Of a DNA stretch of 64,000 nt, positions 25,337 through 33,903 are shown piece after piece. The DNA is from Clostridia bacterium (GTDB lineage: Bacteria > Bacillota > Clostridia > Oscillospirales > Acutalibacteraceae): NCBI GenBank assembly GCA_017380575.1, contig JAFODS010000028.1, positions 105,505-169,504 of the forward strand, in the 5' to 3' direction. The notes under the pieces were generated by a model. It was not told the origin of the DNA, made no database searches, and saw only the letters and a program-made list of their open reading frames with translations. Position numbers and translations under genes: made by a program. Position 1 is the first letter of the stretch. Every line of letters begins with the position of its first letter.

Positions 25337-27844
25337 TTATGCGGTAACAACTGAATTTGCTTTCTGCAAGCCGTATTTTTCAATCGCCATTTCACGCATT
25401 TTATACTTAAGAATCTTACCTGCGGCATTCATCGGGAATTCCTTGACAAAGTCAATGTACTTCGGTACCTTGTGCTTTGCCATATGGTCAAGAACATACT
25501 GCTTCATTTCTTCAACGGTCATCTCCTCACCCTCGTGAAGGATGATACAAGCCATAATTTCTTCGCCGAGGCCTTCGTCGGGCACACCGATAACCTGAAC
25601 ATCCTTAACCTTATCGTGAGTATAGATAAACTCTTCGATTTCCTTCGGGTAGATGTTTTCACCGCCACGGATAATCATATCTTTAAGTCGGCCCGTAATT
25701 TTGAAGTTGCCGTCGGGTGTTCTGCAAGCAAGGTCACCTGTATGAAGCCAGCCGTCCTTATCGATAGCCTCAGCGGTAGCCTTCGGCATCTTGTAATAGC
25801 CCTTCATAATGTTGTAACCTCTTGCAACGAATTCACCGTTGACATTATCAGGACATTCAAGACCTGTTTCGGGGTCGATTACCTTACACTCAATCTTCGG
25901 CAACGCTCTGCCGACTGTTGCAACACGAACCTCAAGCGGGTCATCCGTACTTGACATTGTACAACCCGGTGAAGCTTCCGTCTGACCGTAAACGATTGTA
26001 ATTTCCTTCATATTCATCTTGTCAACAACTTCGCGCATCTTTGCAATCGGACAGGGTGAACCAGCCATAATACCTGTTCTGACATAAGAAAAATCTGTCT
26101 TTTCAAAATCAGGATGCTGAAGCATTGCGATGAACATTGTCGGAACACCGTGGAATGCTGTAATTCTTTCATTATTTACACAAGCAAGTGATGATTTCGG
26201 TGAGAAATACGGCAAAGGAAGCACCGTACCACCGTGAGTCATAGTTGCTGTCATTGCAAGAACCATACCGAAGCAATGGAACATCGGAACCTGAATCATC
26301 ATTCTGTCCGCTGTTGAAAGATCCATTCTGTCACCGATACACTTACCGTTATTGACAACGTTATAGTGAGTAAGCATAACACCCTTCGGGAATCCCGTTG
26401 TTCCTGAAGTGTACTGCATATTACATACGTCATCCTTTTTAACAAGAGATGCCATACGGTAAACTTCCTCAACAGGAACCTGAGAAGACTTTTCAAGAGC
26501 TTCGTTCCATGTCATACAGCCTTTCTGCTCATAACCGACTGTAATGACGTTGCGAAGGAACGGAAGCTTCTTTGAATGAAGCTGTTCGCCAGGCTTAAGT
26601 GTTTCAAGCTCGGGGCAAAGCTCTGCCATAATCTCGTCATAGTGAGAATCTCTGTAACCCTGTACCATAACGAGAGTATGCGTATCAGACTGTCTGAAAA
26701 GATACTCTGCTTCGTGGATTTTGTAAGCTGTGTTGACAGTTACAAGAACAGCTCCGATCTTTGTTGCTGCCCAGAATGCGATATACCACTGAGGAACATT
26801 AGTTGCCCATACAGCAACGTGAGTACCTGCTTTTACGCCCATAGCAATGAGTGCACGTGCAAAGGTATCAACATCATCGCGGAACTCTGAATATGTTCTT
26901 GTATAGTCAAGTGTTGTATATTTGAACGCAAGCTGGTCAGGGAATTCTTCAACCATTGTATCAAGCACCTGAGAGAAGGTCTTTTCAATAAGCTCTTCCT
27001 TTTCCCATACAAACTTGCCTGTTCTTGACTTATTATAAAAATACTTTTTATTGCTCTTTGTGCTGCCCATAGCTTCCATAAAGCTTTCATAATGGGTAAG
27101 GATGATTTCAAGGTCATCAATCTCGCTCATCCATTCAGGATTCCATTCAATACAAACGAAGCCTGCATAGTTGATTGAGCGAAGAGCATTTGTCATCTCC
27201 TCAACAGGGAGCTTACCCTCACCGATGAGAGTGTGTCTGCCGTATTCTTCGGCATCGGTCATATGAACGAGTTTTACATATGCACCGAGGTTTTTGATTG
27301 TCTTCTCAGCATCCTCTTTAGCCTTGAAGAATGTTTCGTACATATTCCAGTCTGCACCGATATAATCGCTCGCAAAGAAGTTAAGAAGGTCACAGAGCTT
27401 GTCTGTATCAGCGTAAATGCCGACAGTTTCAACAAGAACAACGACGTTGTTTTTCTCGCAAAGGCTGATTACGTCTGACATAAAATCAGTAACATAGCTT
27501 ACTGCATCTTCGTCGTCGCTTTCAGCGTAAACCTTGATGTATGAAACGTTTATATTTCTTGCAACAGCAACTGCTGCTTCGATTTTTTTCATAATCTCTT
27601 GGGCATTTTCTTTGTCTGCAACATTACAGTTAACATCGATACAGGCAATCGCTTTCTTCGCATTGATAAGAGTACGCTTTGTTACGGATGCCATATCGGG
27701 GTTGAACGGAGAAGCCTTACCTGAAAAAGCATCTGCCTTTATATCGTGAATTTCAATTCCGTCATAGCGAAGCTCCTCGGCAATCTTAAGAAAATCGCCA
27801 AGACCCGATGCTTTATGGAATTTTGTTGAAAAAGCTAAATTCAC
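25337..27844 (-). CDS. TIM-barrel (AP-endonuclease 2-like) / acyl-CoA synthetase fusion
   Basis: An 835-residue two-domain protein. Residues 1-~265 look like a sugar-phosphate-isomerase/AP-endonuclease-2 TIM barrel (MNLAFSTKFHKASGLGDFL..., VLVETVGIYADTDKL, IGADWNMYETFF, VKLVHMTD, FVCIEWNPEW). Residues ~285-830 are a full ANL ligase with YTSGTTGFPKGV, VYGQTEASP, TGDLACRTPDG, GRLKDMIIRGGENIYP and the catalytic AAGKILKYKMRE. It directly follows the LeuA-like gene (2 bp) under a T-box. I know no characterised protein with this fusion. The barrel may act on the ligase substrate or product. Confidence 0.88.
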   Translation of the reverse strand: MNLAFSTKFHKASGLGDFLKIAEELRYDGIEIHDIKADAFSGKASPFNPDMASVTKRTLINAKKAIACIDVNCNVADKENAQEIMKKIEAAVAVARNINVSYIKVYAESDDEDAVSYVTDFMSDVISLCEKNNVVVLVETVGIYADTDKLCDLLNFFASDYIGADWNMYETFFKAKEDAEKTIKNLGAYVKLVHMTDAEEYGRHTLIGEGKLPVEEMTNALRSINYAGFVCIEWNPEWMSEIDDLEIILTHYESFMEAMGSTKSNKKYFYNKSRTGKFVWEKEELIEKTFSQVLDTMVEEFPDQLAFKYTTLDYTRTYSEFRDDVDTFARALIAMGVKAGTHVAVWATNVPQWYIAFWAATKIGAVLVTVNTAYKIHEAEYLFRQSDTHTLVMVQGYRDSHYDEIMAELCPELETLKPGEQLHSKKLPFLRNVITVGYEQKGCMTWNEALEKSSQVPVEEVYRMASLVKKDDVCNMQYTSGTTGFPKGVMLTHYNVVNNGKCIGDRMDLSTADRMMIQVPMFHCFGMVLAMTATMTHGGTVLPLPYFSPKSSLACVNNERITAFHGVPTMFIAMLQHPDFEKTDFSYVRTGIMAGSPCPIAKMREVVDKMNMKEITIVYGQTEASPGCTMSSTDDPLEVRVATVGRALPKIECKVIDPETGLECPDNVNGEFVARGYNIMKGYYKMPKATAEAIDKDGWLHTGDLACRTPDGNFKITGRLKDMIIRGGENIYPKEIEEFIYTHDKVKDVQVIGVPDEGLGEEIMACIILHEGEEMTVEEMKQYVLDHMAKHKVPKYIDFVKEFPMNAAGKILKYKMREMAIEKYGLQKANSVVTA

Positions 27845-27846
27845 TT

Positions 27847-29262
27847 TTATTCCTCCTCGTAGGCGATTTTATTGAGTGCACTTACATAAGCTCTGATACT
27901 TGCACCGATAACGTCAGTTGAAATACCTGTGCCTGAATAAAGCTTACCGCTTGCTGAACGAAGCTTCACAAGAGCTGAACCCATAGCTTCACGGCCTTCG
28001 GTTACTGACTTGATCTGGAAATCGTCAAGCTCATAGTGGTGACCGATAATGTGTTCAATTGCAAGGAAAGCCGCATCAATCGGACCGTCACCAACGCTTA
28101 CACCGCTCATCGGCTCGCCATCCTTAAGAAGGCGGATGTTAGCTGTTGCGGTGATAACGTTACCGCTGTTGATAACATAGCTTTCGATTGTATATGTTGC
28201 AGGTACCTGAAGTGCTGTTGAAGCGATGATTGCCTCAAGCTCCTTTGTGCCGACAAATTCCTTCTTTGCCGCAACTCGCTTGAATGCTTCATATACCTTT
28301 GAGTTATCCTCTTCGGAAAGGTCATAACCAATCTTCTTAACAGCCTTGATAACTGTTGAGATTGTATCGTTCTTATCAAGAGTGAGTGATTCTGCATTAT
28401 CGTTCACACCGTTTTCGAAGGGTGAATTTTCACTCTTTGTTGTGTTAACCATTCTCTTCATCTGATTAACAACTCTTGAAAGCTCTGTTGTACGGATTTT
28501 GCTTGAAACACCGTTTGAATCACCGCGGAGCTTGAACACGTTCATTACGTCTTCAATTGACGGGAAGCTGAAGCCTTCAACTGTTGTCTTGATCTCCCCT
28601 GCTCCTGCACTGATTGCTGAGAATGCACAGGCAACAGCCATATTGAGCTGGTCGCTGAGCTCGACAGAGAGAGTTACACCCTTGAGTTCAGGAACATTTT
28701 CAAAAATTGCCTTTACTAAATCATAAATTTCTGGCGGCATTATTGTACCTTCTGAATCGCAGATATTAATACGGTCTGCACCTGCTGCGATTGCTGCACG
28801 GATAACATCATAGAGGAAATCCTTTTCCGCTCTGATTGCATCTTCTGCAGAAAATTCAACGTTATCTGCATATTTCTTACACTCTGCAATAAGTGATGCT
28901 GCCATTTCCTTAACAACAGGAGGCTTCTTACCGCATTTGTACTCCATCTGTACTGCAGAAACCGGAACGCTTACCTTGAGCGAAGCCTTCTTTGCAGCCT
29001 TAACGCTGTTCCAAGCAGTTTCAACGCTTTCAGCAGTTATGCCGACAGGAACACACACTTCAGAGTGCTTCATAAGTGATGCAATAGTCTTAATCAAGAG
29101 AACATCAGTAGAAACGTTTTTAATTTCAGGCATTTCGATGCTGTTGAAATGTAGCTTATCCATAAGCTTTGCCATTTCAATTTTTTCTTTAAAGCTGAGT
29201 GAATGTTCTGTAGAATTTGCGCATTCTCTCAAAGTAATGTCTGATACATGAATCTTTCTCAT
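27847..29262 (-). CDS. LeuA-like protein (isopropylmalate/citramalate synthase family) lacking the HxH metal motif
   Basis: A 471-residue member of the DRE-TIM metallolyase superfamily with a C-terminal LeuA-type allosteric domain (about 350-470; YVINSGNVITATANIRL, GDGPIDAAFLAIE). The N-terminal SDITLREC (7-14) keeps the metal Asp and catalytic Arg. The usual HxHND is replaced by VELSD (200-204), and the GERAGN segment is gone. So it may be a non-canonical or inactive homologue. The start at 29262 is chosen because AAGGAGA precedes it and overlaps the earlier ATG. First gene of a T-box operon. Confidence 0.85.
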   Translation of the reverse strand: MRKIHVSDITLRECANSTEHSLSFKEKIEMAKLMDKLHFNSIEMPEIKNVSTDVLLIKTIASLMKHSEVCVPVGITAESVETAWNSVKAAKKASLKVSVPVSAVQMEYKCGKKPPVVKEMAASLIAECKKYADNVEFSAEDAIRAEKDFLYDVIRAAIAAGADRINICDSEGTIMPPEIYDLVKAIFENVPELKGVTLSVELSDQLNMAVACAFSAISAGAGEIKTTVEGFSFPSIEDVMNVFKLRGDSNGVSSKIRTTELSRVVNQMKRMVNTTKSENSPFENGVNDNAESLTLDKNDTISTVIKAVKKIGYDLSEEDNSKVYEAFKRVAAKKEFVGTKELEAIIASTALQVPATYTIESYVINSGNVITATANIRLLKDGEPMSGVSVGDGPIDAAFLAIEHIIGHHYELDDFQIKSVTEGREAMGSALVKLRSASGKLYSGTGISTDVIGASIRAYVSALNKIAYEEE

Positions 29263-29280
29263 AAATATTCTCCTTATCAT

Positions 29281-29556
29281 AAAAAAATCCCTGAAACACT
29301 CTGTGCTTCAGGGACGATAAACAAATTTACCGTGGTACCACCCGGATTGCTGAAAAACAGCCACTCTTCGGATTCTTTCAAATCCTAAGCTATGATAACG
29401 GTGCTTGCCGTGGTTCCTTATGCAGTCAGAAACGGTTAGGGAACCAAGCTCAGATACGAGACAGCCTAAACTTTCAAATACTGACTTTCACCAGCCGTCA
29501 GCTCTCTGCAAAATTACGGAAAAGGCTTAATATCTTCAAAGCTTTTCAAAAATATT
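29281..29556 (-). promoter_or_regulatory. T-box leader of the LeuA-like/ligase operon, probable Leu specifier
   Basis: The T-box core GGGTGGTACCACGG (29330-29343) is followed by a terminator hairpin (29288-29314) and seven T residues on the reverse strand. Stem I shows AGAGAGC and an AGATA-type loop. Between the helices AGCC/GGCT and AGATA/TATCT the 3' strand reads GT-CTC-G, giving a CTC (Leu) specifier at 29458-29460. This agrees with the downstream LeuA-like gene, but the pairing was judged by eye. Confidence 0.88.
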
Positions 29557-29562
29557 GAAAAT

Positions 29563-29591
29563 ATTATATATTTACGTATATTTTTTGTAAA
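29563..29591 (-). promoter_or_regulatory. Promoter of the LeuA-like operon
   Basis: TTTACA (29586-29591) and perfect TATAAT (29563-29568), spaced 17 bp on the reverse strand. Confidence 0.8.
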
Positions 29592-29592
29592 T

Positions 29593-29615
29593 AGACAAAA
29601 CCGTCATTTTGTCTA
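29593..29615 (-). terminator. Hairpin after rhaD
   Basis: A perfect 9-bp inverted repeat TAGACAAAA / TTTTGTCTA lies 2 bp after the rhaD stop and directly upstream of the next promoter. It could be the rhaD terminator. Confidence 0.5.
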
Positions 29616-29617
29616 AA

Positions 29618-30439
29618 TTATTTCAAGAGATCAGCATTGAGTGTCTGACCGTAAGCAGCAGCAACATCGATAAGTCCCTGGTCTTCGATTGTCTGACGGA
29701 TAGGCTGACCGAGAGAGAGGATTCTGCAATAAATTTCTGCTGACTTCTCGATTGTGTGCATAAGGCCGTATGCATTGTCAAATGTATCACCTGATACGAA
29801 AAGACCGTGGTGAGCCCATACAACTGCATCGTATGTTTTAAGAAGCTCGCAGGTTCTGTGTGCGATTTCAGCACCGCCCGGAATCATCCATTCAACAACA
29901 CCAACACCGTTCGGGAAGATGATCGGACATTCTGTCATACTCTGCCAGAGAACCTTTGAGAAAGCCTCTGATGTGAGAGGAAGAACGAATGTGAGAGCGA
30001 TGATATTAACGGGATGTGCGTGGTAGATAACACGGCACTTACCGTCTGTTGCAGCAACACGGACACTGTGGTTCATAAAGTGAGTCGGGAATTCGCTTGT
30101 CGGGCCGCCGCCGTTAACAAGACCCCATACGATTCTGTAGCTGTCGCCTGCATCGTTGATTTCAACAATACAGATATTTGCAGCAGGATCAAGGATTGTG
30201 TTACGGAAGAACTTGCCTGTACCTGTTACCATGAAATATTCGTTCTTAAGGTTGTCTGCCTGAACGCCCATATTAACCCAGGGTCTTTCGTATGTAAAGT
30301 AAGGCTTGCAAGCCTCAACCTCTTCGCTTGTCATACGGTATGAAAGGTTGCCGCCGTTTCTTTCGTGCCAACCCTCTGAATAACCGTCGTCACATACTCT
30401 TACAAAGCTTTTGATTACGTCAAGATCCAAAATACTCAT
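29618..30439 (-). CDS. rhaD: Rhamnulose-1-phosphate aldolase
   Basis: A 273-residue zinc-dependent class II aldolase that splits L-rhamnulose-1-phosphate into dihydroxyacetone phosphate and lactaldehyde. The N-terminal GWHERNGGNLSYR, the phosphate-binding TGTGKFF and the zinc ligands HAHPVN and AHHG are present. It is not next to rhaA/rhaB. It has its own promoter and is divergent from the GH43 gene. Confidence 0.93.
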   Translation of the reverse strand: MSILDLDVIKSFVRVCDDGYSEGWHERNGGNLSYRMTSEEVEACKPYFTYERPWVNMGVQADNLKNEYFMVTGTGKFFRNTILDPAANICIVEINDAGDSYRIVWGLVNGGGPTSEFPTHFMNHSVRVAATDGKCRVIYHAHPVNIIALTFVLPLTSEAFSKVLWQSMTECPIIFPNGVGVVEWMIPGGAEIAHRTCELLKTYDAVVWAHHGLFVSGDTFDNAYGLMHTIEKSAEIYCRILSLGQPIRQTIEDQGLIDVAAAYGQTLNADLLK

Positions 30440-30481
30440 TTTAATATCTCCTTGTTTTTATTACATATTTTTACCGCATAA

Positions 30482-30510
30482 ATTTTAACACTACAGAAGA
30501 ACAATGTCAA
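30482..30510 (-). promoter_or_regulatory. Promoter of rhaD
   Basis: TTGACA (30505-30510) and TAAAAT (30482-30487), spaced 17 bp on the reverse strand. Confidence 0.75.
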
Positions 30511-30557
30511 TATTAAGAAAAAGATATTATTAATTTTAGGAGCTATCACAGGCACTC

Positions 30558-30586
30558 TTTACTTCTCTCCTTTAATGTGTTAAAAT
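30558..30586 (+). promoter_or_regulatory. Promoter of the GH43 gene
   Basis: TTTACT (30558-30563) and TAAAAT (30581-30586), spaced 17 bp. A GGAGGTGC ribosome site lies downstream. Confidence 0.6.
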
Positions 30587-30616
30587 TATCAACATAAGTA
30601 TTTCGGAGGTGCATTT

Positions 30617-31657
30617 ATGACCTGGTTATCCTTCACACGGCTTCTTATGGCGATTCTTATGATGCCGTATTATCTTTTCAACTATGCATTCAACAACTAT
30701 GCCTACCCTGCTTACAGCACGTCGGGTGCATACCTTTTCTGTTACTTTACGGGAAATGAAATTGAAAACCAGACACTTCATTTCGCTGTCAGCACGGACG
30801 GCTACCATTTCAAGGCACTTAACAACAATGAAGCGGTAATCACGCAGACTCTCGGCACGAAATGTGTCCGCGACCCTTACATACTTAAAGGTGTTGATGA
30901 AAACGGCAAGGAATGTTTCTTCATCATCGCTACCGATATGGATGCAGGCCTCGGCTGGCTTTCAAACCACAGTCTGATTACATGGAAATCCTACGACCTT
31001 GTTAACTGGATTGACGAAACGGTTATCGACATCCGTCAGTTTGAGGGATTCGAAACAACAAACAGAGCGTGGGCACCGCAGGCAATATGGGACGAGAGCA
31101 AGGGTATGTACATGGTATACTGGGCAAACTCAACCGAAGAAAATGACTGCGCAGGCCATTACTACGCTTATACAAAGGATTTCAAGACATTTGAAACCGA
31201 GCCGCAGGTGCTTTTCGGACGATGGAACGAATACGTCCCCGAGCGTGACGAAGTTATGAACATCCAATGCATCGACGGTGACATTATATACAACGAAAAA
31301 GACGGTTATTATTACCTTTATTTCAAGGAAGACTTAACTCAGAAAATTGCCTACGTCAGGTCAAAGAATCTTACGGGACCGTATAACACGGATTACACAA
31401 TCTGCTCGCTCAACTGGTTCGGTGTTGAGGGAAGCTCGATGTACCGAATCACAGGTACGGACGCTTGGATGATGATTATGGACGAATACGGCAACGGTAC
31501 ATTCTTTGCACAGATGACAAGGGACTTTGAAAACTTCAGGCAGTTCCAGCGTTCATCAATGGAGATTGACCACCTTAAACCGCGTCACGGTTCAGTTGTT
31601 GCGATAACTGAAGACGAATATAAAACACTTATTGAGCACTACGGTGTTCAGGAGTAA
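30617..31657 (+). CDS. Glycoside hydrolase family 43-like five-bladed beta-propeller protein
   Basis: A 346-residue protein with a GH43-type propeller. The motifs CVRDPYILKG (Asp of the catalytic base region), RAWAPQAIWDESKGMYMVYWA and DGDIIYNEKDGYYYLYFKE match arabinofuranosidase/xylosidase families. The first ~25 residues are hydrophobic (LLMAILMMPYYLF). They may be buried or act as a poor anchor; there is no clear signal-peptidase site. The strong GGAGGTGC site supports this start. Likely acts on arabino-xylan fragments. Confidence 0.82.
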   Translation: MTWLSFTRLLMAILMMPYYLFNYAFNNYAYPAYSTSGAYLFCYFTGNEIENQTLHFAVSTDGYHFKALNNNEAVITQTLGTKCVRDPYILKGVDENGKECFFIIATDMDAGLGWLSNHSLITWKSYDLVNWIDETVIDIRQFEGFETTNRAWAPQAIWDESKGMYMVYWANSTEENDCAGHYYAYTKDFKTFETEPQVLFGRWNEYVPERDEVMNIQCIDGDIIYNEKDGYYYLYFKEDLTQKIAYVRSKNLTGPYNTDYTICSLNWFGVEGSSMYRITGTDAWMMIMDEYGNGTFFAQMTRDFENFRQFQRSSMEIDHLKPRHGSVVAITEDEYKTLIEHYGVQE

Positions 31658-31663
31658 AAAATA

Positions 31664-31707
31664 AAAATCCGAGTCCTCTACCTGTAAAGTGAGGATTCGG
31701 ATTTTTT
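31664..31707. terminator. Bidirectional terminator between GH43 and tRNA-Pro
   Basis: A 15-bp stem with one mismatch (AAAATCCGAGTCCTC / GAGGATTCGGATTTT) is followed by a T-run on the plus strand. It also lies just past the tRNA 3' end. Confidence 0.85.
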
Positions 31708-31708
31708 G

Positions 31709-31785
31709 TGGTCGAGGCGACAGGACTTGAACCTGCGGCATCTTGCTCCCAAAGCAAGCACTCTACCAAACTGAGCTACGCCTCG
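31709..31785 (-). tRNA. tRNA-Pro (anticodon TGG)
   Basis: The reverse strand folds as a full cloverleaf. The acceptor is CGAGGCG/CGCCTCG, the D arm TAGCTCAGTTTGGTA, and the anticodon arm CTTGC-TTTGGGA-GCAAG gives TGG. The T arm contains GGTTCAAGTCC. The discriminator A and CCA are encoded (31709-31712). Confidence 0.97.
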
Positions 31786-31871
31786 ATATATTCTGTTGAC
31801 AAACACACAACGTTGCATATTATATCAAACCGTTATTCATTTGTCAACAGAAATATTGTTTAACAGAGCTT

Positions 31872-32360
31872 TTATTTTACGTTTTCAAGATATTTATTTA
31901 TTGTTGTCAGCTCACGGATATAAAGGCTGCGGACATCGGGTGTTTTTTCGTCAAACGTACTGAAAATCGCAAGTGCCTCTTCAATTGTTAGCCATTCGGG
32001 AACGATACCGTGTTCGATCTCGATATCTGTAAGGGTTTGTTCCCCCTCACCTGTTACCTCGCAGATAAAATAATTACTGACATACTTAGTTTCGAAGGAA
32101 TATTCATTGATTTTAAGGAACTGACAGATAGGATTGACCTCGTATCCCGATTCTTCACGAACCTCTCGTTTGCAACATTCTTCGAGGGTTTCGCCATCTT
32201 CAATCCCTCCGCCCGGTGTCATATAAACACCCGTGTTGAGTTCGTGCGAAAGCAGGATTTTTCCGTCACGGACAACGATTCCTCTGCCTGCGATACGTTC
32301 GCGCTCAGGCGGATCGGAATAGGTTTCGGCATATTGGTTTATTATTTCGATGTTATTCAT
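31872..32360 (-). CDS. Nudix hydrolase
   Basis: A 162-residue Nudix protein with a complete Nudix box, GGGIEDGETLEECCKREVREESGYE (about residues 50-74; key residues G, E, REVREE and G). It hydrolyses a nucleoside diphosphate linked to another moiety; the substrate is unknown. Its ATG overlaps the stop of a 35-codon reading frame upstream (AAATGA). Confidence 0.9.
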   Translation of the reverse strand: MNNIEIINQYAETYSDPPERERIAGRGIVVRDGKILLSHELNTGVYMTPGGGIEDGETLEECCKREVREESGYEVNPICQFLKINEYSFETKYVSNYFICEVTGEGEQTLTDIEIEHGIVPEWLTIEEALAIFSTFDEKTPDVRSLYIRELTTINKYLENVK

Positions 32361-32464
32361 TTTAACACCTCAATTTCAGTTTCATAATACTGTTCCTGAA
32401 AACGGACAGCAGCATCCTTTACATTCAGTTGTTTCTCAACAATTGATTTGATTGTATTTTTCAA
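32357..32464 (-). CDS. Possible small ORF coupled to Nudix gene
   Basis: A 35-codon frame begins TTG at 32464 (or GTG at 32473) and ends in a TGA overlapping the Nudix ATG. The product is charged and helical-looking (KNTIKSIVEKQLNVKDAAVRF...). AGGTG lies a few bases upstream. The overlap and the promoter 110 bp upstream make translation plausible. It may be a leader peptide or a small protein. Confidence 0.4.
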   Translation of the reverse strand: MKNTIKSIVEKQLNVKDAAVRFQEQYYETEIEVLK

Positions 32465-32554
32465 AGCAATCACCTGCTTTCAAAAAGGTTTGTGTTTGGT
32501 GAATTCGGTTTTTTTAAATTTTCAATACACGTTTTTTCAAGAACAAAAATAGGA

Positions 32555-32580
32555 AAAATTCAAATCATATTTTGAATTTT
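32555..32580. promoter_or_regulatory. Inverted repeat over the Nudix promoter
   Basis: AAAATTCAAA and TTTTGAATTTT flank a short centre and overlap the -10 and start region of the promoter at 32576-32604. A repressor site is possible. Confidence 0.4.
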
Positions 32581-32604
32581 AACAATATAACACACCTTTG
32601 TCAA
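32576..32604 (-). promoter_or_regulatory. Promoter of small ORF/Nudix unit
   Basis: TTGACA (32599-32604) and TAAAAT (32576-32581), spaced 17 bp on the reverse strand. Confidence 0.75.
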
Positions 32605-32651
32605 CAAAAAGAAAACAAGCAACAAAAACAGTTCTTCGCATTTATCGTGAT

Positions 32652-32668
32652 TTATGTTATAAACATAA
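32652..32668. promoter_or_regulatory. Palindrome TTATGTT-ATA-AACATAA
   Basis: Identical to the palindrome at 18211-18227. It has perfect 7-bp arms around a 3-bp centre. It lies in the otherwise featureless gap between the Nudix and asparaginase units. Confidence 0.4.
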
Positions 32669-32805
32669 TATAGTGTTCAAAGCCTAATCATGGCTTGACA
32701 ACATCCTTTTCGGTTTTGATCTGTTTTAACAGTTGATTTTTCGAATCGACCCTACGGTATTGATTTTGCGATGCATCGTGGTATAATTATTTTATAAACG
32801 TTAAA

Positions 32806-32832
32806 GGGACGTCGAGGACGTCGTCCCCTACA
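32806..32832 (+). repeat. 27-bp palindromic repeat before the asparaginase start
   Basis: The repeat GGGACGTCGAGGACGTCGTC... is identical over 27 bp to 46463-46489 inside element B. It folds as GGGACG-T-CG / CG-T-CGTCCC around an AGGA loop. Here it lies between a TATAAT-like box (32782-32787) and the ribosome site of the asparaginase gene, so it would be in the 5' untranslated RNA. Confidence 0.75.
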
Positions 32833-32847
32833 GGTTTGGTGGTAATT

Positions 32848-33855
32848 ATGAACAAGATATTTTTGATTCTTACGGGCGGGACGATATGCTCGTACGAGAA
32901 TGCGGACGGAAAACGTGCAACGGATGCCGAGAGTGCGAAATACAAGATAATATCTGAATTCAGAAAAAGTGGTTCACCTTTTAATGGTGTTGAGTTTGAT
33001 ACGGCTATGCCTATTGACACACTCAGTGAAAACATGACTGTTAACAAGTGGAACATTCTGCTTGATGAGTTGAGAAAAGTTGAGAGTGACAAATACAATG
33101 GTATCATCATTCTTCACGGGACAGACACTCTCGCTTACACGGCTTCACTTTTATCGCTTGTTATGAGTAAAAAAAATCTACCTGTCTGCCTTATTTCGAG
33201 CCACTCACCTGTTGACTGTGAAGGTACGAATGCAAACATCAATTTCAGAACTGCAGTTGAGATGATTATGAACGGGCTGAAGTCGAATGTATATGCCGTT
33301 TATGAAAACTCTGACGGTAAGACCTATCTTCATTACGGCTCTCGCCTGCTTCAATGCGGAAACTACAGCAACGACTTTTTCAGCAAAGATATGATTGCCG
33401 TTGACAGTATCGAAGCTGTTTGCACAGAAAGTCAGGCATTTGAAACAGACAGAAATCTGCTTAGTGAAATCAAAGAGCTTAATTCAAAGGTTCTTCTGAT
33501 TAATCCGTATGTAGGATTGGATTATAACAGCGTTAATCTCAGCGGTGTTTCTGCCGTTGTGCATACTACCTATCATTCTCAGACCGTCTGTGTTGACGGT
33601 GACACCAATTCATTCACAGAATTTGCAAAAAGGTGCAAAAAAGAAGGTGTAAGCCTTATACTTACACCTTGTGATAAAAATTCATATTCATATGTTTCAA
33701 CTGCATCCGCACTTGGAAACGGAGTTATTCCCGTAAGCGGTATGACAGACGAAATGGTTTATGTTAAGACGGTTGTGGGTTGTTCGTTGAGTTACAAAGA
33801 TGATGAGCTTTGTCAATTTTTAAACACCGATATCAATTTTGAAAGTGCTTATTGA
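32848..33855 (+). CDS. Asparaginase/glutaminase-family protein
   Basis: A 335-residue type I-like asparaginase. Both catalytic threonine motifs are present: LTGGTICS near residue 8 and the HGTDTLAYTAS motif. It hydrolyses asparagine to aspartate and ammonia. There is no signal peptide, so it is cytoplasmic. I start it at ATG 32848; the preceding TTG codon in frame is not needed. The ribosome site (GGTGGT) is modest, and a palindromic repeat sits directly before it. Confidence 0.88.
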   Translation: MNKIFLILTGGTICSYENADGKRATDAESAKYKIISEFRKSGSPFNGVEFDTAMPIDTLSENMTVNKWNILLDELRKVESDKYNGIIILHGTDTLAYTASLLSLVMSKKNLPVCLISSHSPVDCEGTNANINFRTAVEMIMNGLKSNVYAVYENSDGKTYLHYGSRLLQCGNYSNDFFSKDMIAVDSIEAVCTESQAFETDRNLLSEIKELNSKVLLINPYVGLDYNSVNLSGVSAVVHTTYHSQTVCVDGDTNSFTEFAKRCKKEGVSLILTPCDKNSYSYVSTASALGNGVIPVSGMTDEMVYVKTVVGCSLSYKDDELCQFLNTDINFESAY

Positions 33856-33903
33856 CAAGACCAACTAGTCCTTGACAATCATTAATCTTTCCACTCTACT
33901 TTA
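33844..33903. repeat. Direct repeat copy 1 (~60 bp)
   Basis: TTATTGACAA...TTGACAAT...CCACTCTACT resembles 34424-34484 closely. It covers the 3' end of the 172-residue gene and the gap to the asparaginase gene. It suggests a past tandem duplication of a gene end. Confidence 0.5.

Noticed and set aside
24920-25354. 144-codon plus-strand ORF
   Set aside because: It runs through the T-box leader and promoter of the ligase/VOR operon and has no conserved features.
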